This document shows, one piece after another, positions 59,313 through 64,000 of a stretch of 64,000 nucleotides of DNA. The translations under genes and the position numbers were made by a program. The stretch spans positions 3,156,483 through 3,220,482 of the forward strand of contig NW_021167081.1 in the NCBI RefSeq assembly GCF_003711515.1, in the 5' to 3' direction. The stretch comes from Sodiomyces alkalinus F11. Its lineage: Eukaryota; Ascomycota; Sordariomycetes; Glomerellales; Plectosphaerellaceae. A model generated the notes under the pieces. That model was given only the letters and a program-made list of their open reading frames with translations, did no database searches and had not been told where the DNA came from. Each line of letters starts with the position of its first letter. Within the stretch, counting starts at the first letter, position 1.

Positions 59313-59748
59313 CCATAAGCCCTAACCAGGCAAATCCCTGGCTAGGTAGTATTACAGGACCTAGAAGGATCTAGGATTTAGTATACCCTTTCCGGGTATA
59401 ACTCTGGCTAGATACCACTATCGGACCTAGGGAACCCAGGATTTAAAGGGTGACCTTCACTGCAGTTCAAGAGGTGTAATAAAGATATCTTAGTCTAACT
59501 AAGGGGGCGCGCTCCCGGGACTTAAGTATTCTATGGCTAAACCCCGTGGAATCATTAGCTCTTCCCTATAGGAACCCGGGAGATTCGGTATTTACTAATA
59601 AAACCCTAAGGAAGCTATAGTATACCCTAAAGATAGCTATACCGTACCCCGTGGGTACTATAGCTTATACTATAGTACATAAGCTATAGTACCGCTAGGG
59701 TACCCAGTGGTATGCTCTGGTATTCCGAGTAGAATCTGGGGCGTATTA
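59313..59748 (-). repeat. LTR of the TGATACG family, reverse orientation
   Basis: The complement matches the 38735 LTR type at its ends (AAGCCCTAACCAGGCAAATCC against the LTR end at 39039), but it is longer, like 36687-37060. Followed by 59749-59925, a fragment of the same family's 3' untranslated region (CCCGCGGG and AATACCCCGGGC blocks). So it is the end of an element reading leftward. Confidence 0.7.
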
Positions 59749-59925
59749 AATACCCCGGGCAATAAAGCCCTATATCCCGCGGGCTTTCTCTAATAAAATA
59801 CTATAGCCTTACTTAAGGCGCGTTACAGTTATACTAGTAAACGGCGGTATAGTTAGAGAGAATAGAAAGAAAATATTATTACGCGGCGGTGCTCTAATAG
59901 CGACCACCGCCGTTACTATCTACTA
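59749..59925 (-). other. Fragment of LTR-element 3' region
   Basis: AATACCCCGGGCAATAAAGCC and ATCCCGCGGG are the complement of the block preceding the 3' LTR at 43560 and of 40690-40725. Remnant only. Confidence 0.5.
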
Positions 59926-60245
59926 TAATACGCCTCGGAACCCTACCAGGTACCGTGGGCGTACCTTAGAGGTGCTATAGTATATACTATAGCACCTATA
60001 GGGTATATTATAGAAGCCGTGGTATATACTAGGGTATCCGGAGGATTATATATATAGATACCGAGGATCCTACGGGGTTTACCCGTGGGTATATTAGTTC
60101 TAGAGGCGCGTCCCCTTTCTAGCTTAGAGAAGATATCGTATTTTACTACCCTTTACGGCACCCTCAGGATACCCTTTTAGAAAAGCCTAGCTCCTAGGTC
60201 TAAGAGTACTAGCTAGCTAGATATATACTTCGTTAAGGTATATCA
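59926..60245 (+). repeat. 5' LTR of the element at the right edge
   Basis: 320 bases. Shares AGAAAAGCCTAGCT, GAAGATATC and the CTAGCTAG end region with the 38735 LTR. No partner in the window. Confidence 0.7.
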
Positions 60246-63200
60246 AATAGTAATAACTAAGTTTTACGTGAGGTTTATATACCGCCGTCTTATAAAAGCT
60301 ACGCGATACCGCCGCGTCTACTATAGTTACTAAGTAGAATAGCTTAACCGCTTATCGCTGGATAAAGACGCCTTCCCTTTAATAGGTCTAGGCGTAGAGT
60401 ATATAAGGGAATAACTATCCTTAGGTTATATACCGTTAAACGCTATCTATACCGCCTTTATAACGACTACTAGCTATAGAACCCTAAAGCGCCGAATTAT
60501 AACTAATACTAACCCCGCCGATACTATTCCCTGCCCCCGGGACCTTAAAGGAATAAAGACTATCATTAAGATAGTTAATAATTATCCTGATTTTACCGAG
60601 GAATCCTTTTCGCCTAAGGTTCTCGCCCTGCTTCGCGTTACTAAGTAAGCCTATAATCTTCTTAGCCTGCCTATTACTAATAGCGCCTTAACCGTAAAAG
60701 GAAGAACCACGGTCGCGAGATCCACTAAGGAACCTATATACCCTTAAATATAGACTATAACGCCGGTAAAACTTATTAGCGCCGTGACTAAGTAGCTAAG
60801 TAAGGAGCCTTATTACCGGGAACTCCTTATAAAGCCCGGCCGAACTTAGGATCTTAAAGGAAAATAGCCTATCCGTCCTTTTACAGCTAATCCTAAACTT
60901 CTAACTATTAAGCCCGAGCCTGATTATAATAATATAGGGGCGGGGCTAAGCTCGCTCCCTTTACACCGTATTATAAGTATAATAGTTAGGGGATTCCCGG
61001 ACAATAAAGGGGATATACTACGCCCTTTTAGCGAATAGCATATTAACTAATAGTCTAACTTATCCTTCTTACTAATACTAGCCGCTAGTACTATTTCTAA
61101 TACTACTAACCGCTAATCTTTTACTATAAACCGCTATACTACTAAGTCTACCCACCGTTTATTAACCGTGGACGATACGGATAAATACTATAGCCTGACC
61201 TTATCGTTATTATCTATATTCCCGTAACCGCGAATACCGGAGGAAACTCTAAAAGCCGCGGGGACTATACCGGTTATAGTAGTATATAAGGCTATACCGT
61301 TAATAGTTAAGGGAGGCCCCTAGGCAGCGGCGGTATAGACTAGGGATAAGGTAATTAGGGGAACGCCCTTAGTATCCCCGGTTAAAGTGGCTAAGGCGGC
61401 GTGCTAAACCCGCTTAATAACTAAGGCGTAAGCCTATAATAGCCGTTCATATATATCTAACCGGCTAACCTCGCCGTATTTATCGCGTAGAGTACCGGTA
61501 ATCTCCGAAATAACTAGATACTCTTAAGTAAGCACCGCTTTAAGGCTAATAACCTCCGTTACTTTAACCCTCTTCGGTATTGCTTTACTAAAAAGAATAT
61601 AATTATTAAGGGAACTAAGCTTATATTTATAGATATCTATTATTTCACTAATACTATTAAGTAATACGCCCGTCTAAGTATTAATTATAAGCGAAATATC
61701 CCCCGCGGCCTATTACGATACGTCCTTAATACATCGTCCGTATAGTTTATAAGTATTGATATAAGCCGCTAAGAATTCTTTAATAAAAACGCTATTATAG
61801 CCGACTAGATAAAGGCTTTCTAGGAAAGGTTTAGGTTTAGGCTCCCGCGCGAGGAAGCCGAGTATAAGCTACGCTAATAGAAGTATACCTTAAAAGATAT
61901 AGTACTCCGCCGCGATATCCGTGTATTCGCCGATAAGGTTATTCGCTTAGCTAAGGCCGCCGATAAGCCTAAGGAAAAGCTCTTATCTATTATTTAGAAT
62001 AAGCTTAACACGAACCTAGCGGCTACCATAGTATAACCTAGGCCTCTTATCCGCTATATAGACTTTATAACCACTCTTACCGATTAAATACCCGGATAGT
62101 ACCGGAACTATACCTAAGGAGGTTAAAAGTACCTTATTAGCCGCTATAGCCTCCTAAGGACTAACTATAACACTTATAGACTATAGAATACCTCCCCTAG
62201 CGTCTACGTCTAGCTACTCACTATAATATTACGACTAATAGTCTAGCCCTATACCGGAATACCGCTATACGCCATAACCTAACCGTCGCTCCCTTAGTCT
62301 AAGCTAATTCCGCTATAACGACTCACTATACGCCTTACCTACGCTAAATACTAATCGCTTCGTAAACGATAAGGGTTAACGCCTACTAACTAATAATACT
62401 AATAACTAGTCTAACCGCCGATTTTAAGACTATCGCTAAGAGAGGCTATAGAGACTTATCCACGTAGCTATTAAGGATACTATAGGACCTATATCGGAAG
62501 ACGACGCTAACACGGAGCCAGAAACTAAGTACTATTATTAGGAGAAAGACTCTAAGGGTTCTATAGCGTTATATAATAATAGCGCGGATAATAAGAAAAG
62601 TAAATAACTATACTAGGTCGCTAATAGACCCGGTTTTATACCTAAGTATTCCGATCTCTACTAGGTACGCTAAGAGTATAGTAAACACTATACGATTATA
62701 AGATCTAATACTAAGACTATATACTATAAAAAGTATTATCACTAGTTATACTTACCGGCGGACTAAGGTGGATAGGATTCTTCTCTAATCTATAGCGCTT
62801 TCTAGGAAGTATAGGATCCTAATAAGGGTCCTTATAAATATATATACGCCCGGATCTAAGCCTATAGTACGCTAATAGGTAAGCCGTTTAAAATCTATAT
62901 CGACTTAGGAGCCTCTCGCAATATAATAAGCTAGTAGCTCCTTAGTCGATTTCTCGATAAATAAGTCGATTCTACTAAACACGCTATTCGTTAGGGTATA
63001 GGATTAATAAAGACCCTAGGATAAGCTACCTTTACTATACTAGTTTATAGTATAATAGGTAACAATACGCGGATTAGCCGCTTATATATAAGAGCCTAGG
63101 TTACTCCTAGGCTTAATACCGGTCTACTTCTAGGATAAAAGTTTAATTACCCTAATAGCCTAGATATCCTTAATACGCTGGATACTATTCGTATTAGCGC

Positions 63201-64000
63201 TTATTAGGATCTCCTAGTATTAGCTTAAGTATTCGCTAAACGCTTACCGGTCTAGCAGAAGCTTAAATCCGCTAAGAAGACCGTGATTCTACCCTAGTAG
63301 TATAGACTAGTTCCTATTTAGAAGCCGGATATTAATATCGACTTTACAGAGTTAACGCCCGATATCGCGGGATCCCCTAATCTACTCCTACAGGATTACT
63401 TAAGTATACTAATCTTTAACGCTAGCGACTAGCCCTTAGTTATTATAAACGACTAGTATAGGTCGTGGCACTAAGTAAGGTCGTAATAATAGATTATCTA
63501 GAACTAAGGAGGGAAGAAGGAAAAAGGAGAAAAGTCTATAGCGCTAGGCTAGCTATAAGGTAGCGATGACTTAGCGATATAGGTCCGTTAACTAAGCGCG
63601 TAGTTAGGAAGATCCGGAGTATCGCCGGATCCTTATATCGGGGTTAACCTATAATAGTTATTCCACGAAATACTAGACTAAGCTATATTAAGCCTTTTTA
63701 TATAGACGGTTATTTCTATACCGAATATAACGATACGCGCGATATCTTAATAAAGCGTATAAACGCCGTAGAACCCCCGGCGGAGGTAACGAAAGGCTAT
63801 CTCTTCTAAGGGTATATTACGCCTAAAAGGAAACTCGGTATTGCTAAAAGCCCTAACGCTCCTATAAAGAGTACTAAGGAAGGGATAATAATCTATAGCT
63901 ATAAGAGCCGGATTATCCGCTGTTTCGCTAAGATCGTGGAAATGTACCCTAAGGTATAGACTAACTAAGGCGTTATCAATATACCTCCTTAGGAATATAT
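59926..64000 (+). mobile_element. LTR retrotransposon, 5' part (gag-protease), runs off the window
   Basis: 5' LTR 59926-60245 (TAATACGCC start, GGTATATCA end) is followed by the primer-site candidate AATAGTAATAACTAAG and a leader shared with 39040-39330. A long gag-like relic (about 61.6-62.8 kb; EKLLSIIQNKLNTNLAATIV, EDDANTEPETKYY) leads to a protease with YIDLGASRNII (Asp 62902-62904). The second residue after Asp is as in other Gypsy proteases, but Leu stands where Ser or Thr is usual. The remainder (63.0-64.0 kb) has no RT motif yet. RIP stops throughout. Confidence 0.7.

Noticed and set aside
1..64000. CRISPR array, bacterial operons, rRNA genes
   Set aside because: Direct repeats here are LTRs, minisatellites or TE copies without regular spacers, and the composition and introns are fungal. 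No rRNA sequence was recognised.

Overview
The window reads as a repeat-rich, RIP-mutated block of a filamentous ascomycete (Pezizomycotina) genome. Three things point there. CA and TG dinucleotides are strongly depleted and TA is in excess over nearly the whole window, while CG survives; this is the signature of repeat-induced point mutation (RIP). Recognisable transposon proteins carry TAA/TAG stops where Gln or Trp is expected. The one intact-looking gene has short fungal introns with GTxxGT-type donors, CTAAC/CTGAC branch sites and YAG acceptors. I cannot name a species.

Layout. 1-3.6 kb: minus-strand Ty1/Copia gag-protease-integrase. 4.4-4.7, 13.1-13.45 and 13.84-14.27 kb: three copies of a short 340-430 bp element. 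4.9-6.9 kb: Ty3/Gypsy integrase relics, then a (TTA)n tract holding an assembly gap. 8.55-12.70 kb: a minus-strand LTR element with 4-bp target duplications. 13.56-15.37 kb: a Tc1/mariner copy interrupted by one of the short elements. 16.0-22.06 kb: a nearly complete Tad-like LINE with endonuclease, RT and RNase H. 22.10-36.69 kb: a 14.6-kb Ty3/Gypsy element carrying extra coding relics downstream of pol, including a Ulp1-like cysteine-protease relic, and hosting a foldback MITE. 37.6-44.85 kb: a Copia element split by a 5.2-kb LTR element that shows no pol. 44.89-48.10 kb: two different Tc1/mariner-type elements almost back to back. 48.10-51.89 kb: the only unmutated gene island, an M1-family (Ape2-like) zinc aminopeptidase. 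51.9-64 kb: more relics, including a tRNA-like sequence, minus-strand Copia pieces, a 5'-truncated LINE and the 5' part of another LTR element running off the window.

The pieces do not form a metabolic system. The biology is genome defence and nested transposition, and insertion order can be read from target duplications. Points most worth a second look are the Ulp1-like relic in the giant Gypsy element, whose His-Asp-Gln-Cys spacing matches the C48 family, an antisense coding relic beside it, and the aminopeptidase, in which no in-frame codon for the third zinc ligand (Glu of NEGF) can be found.
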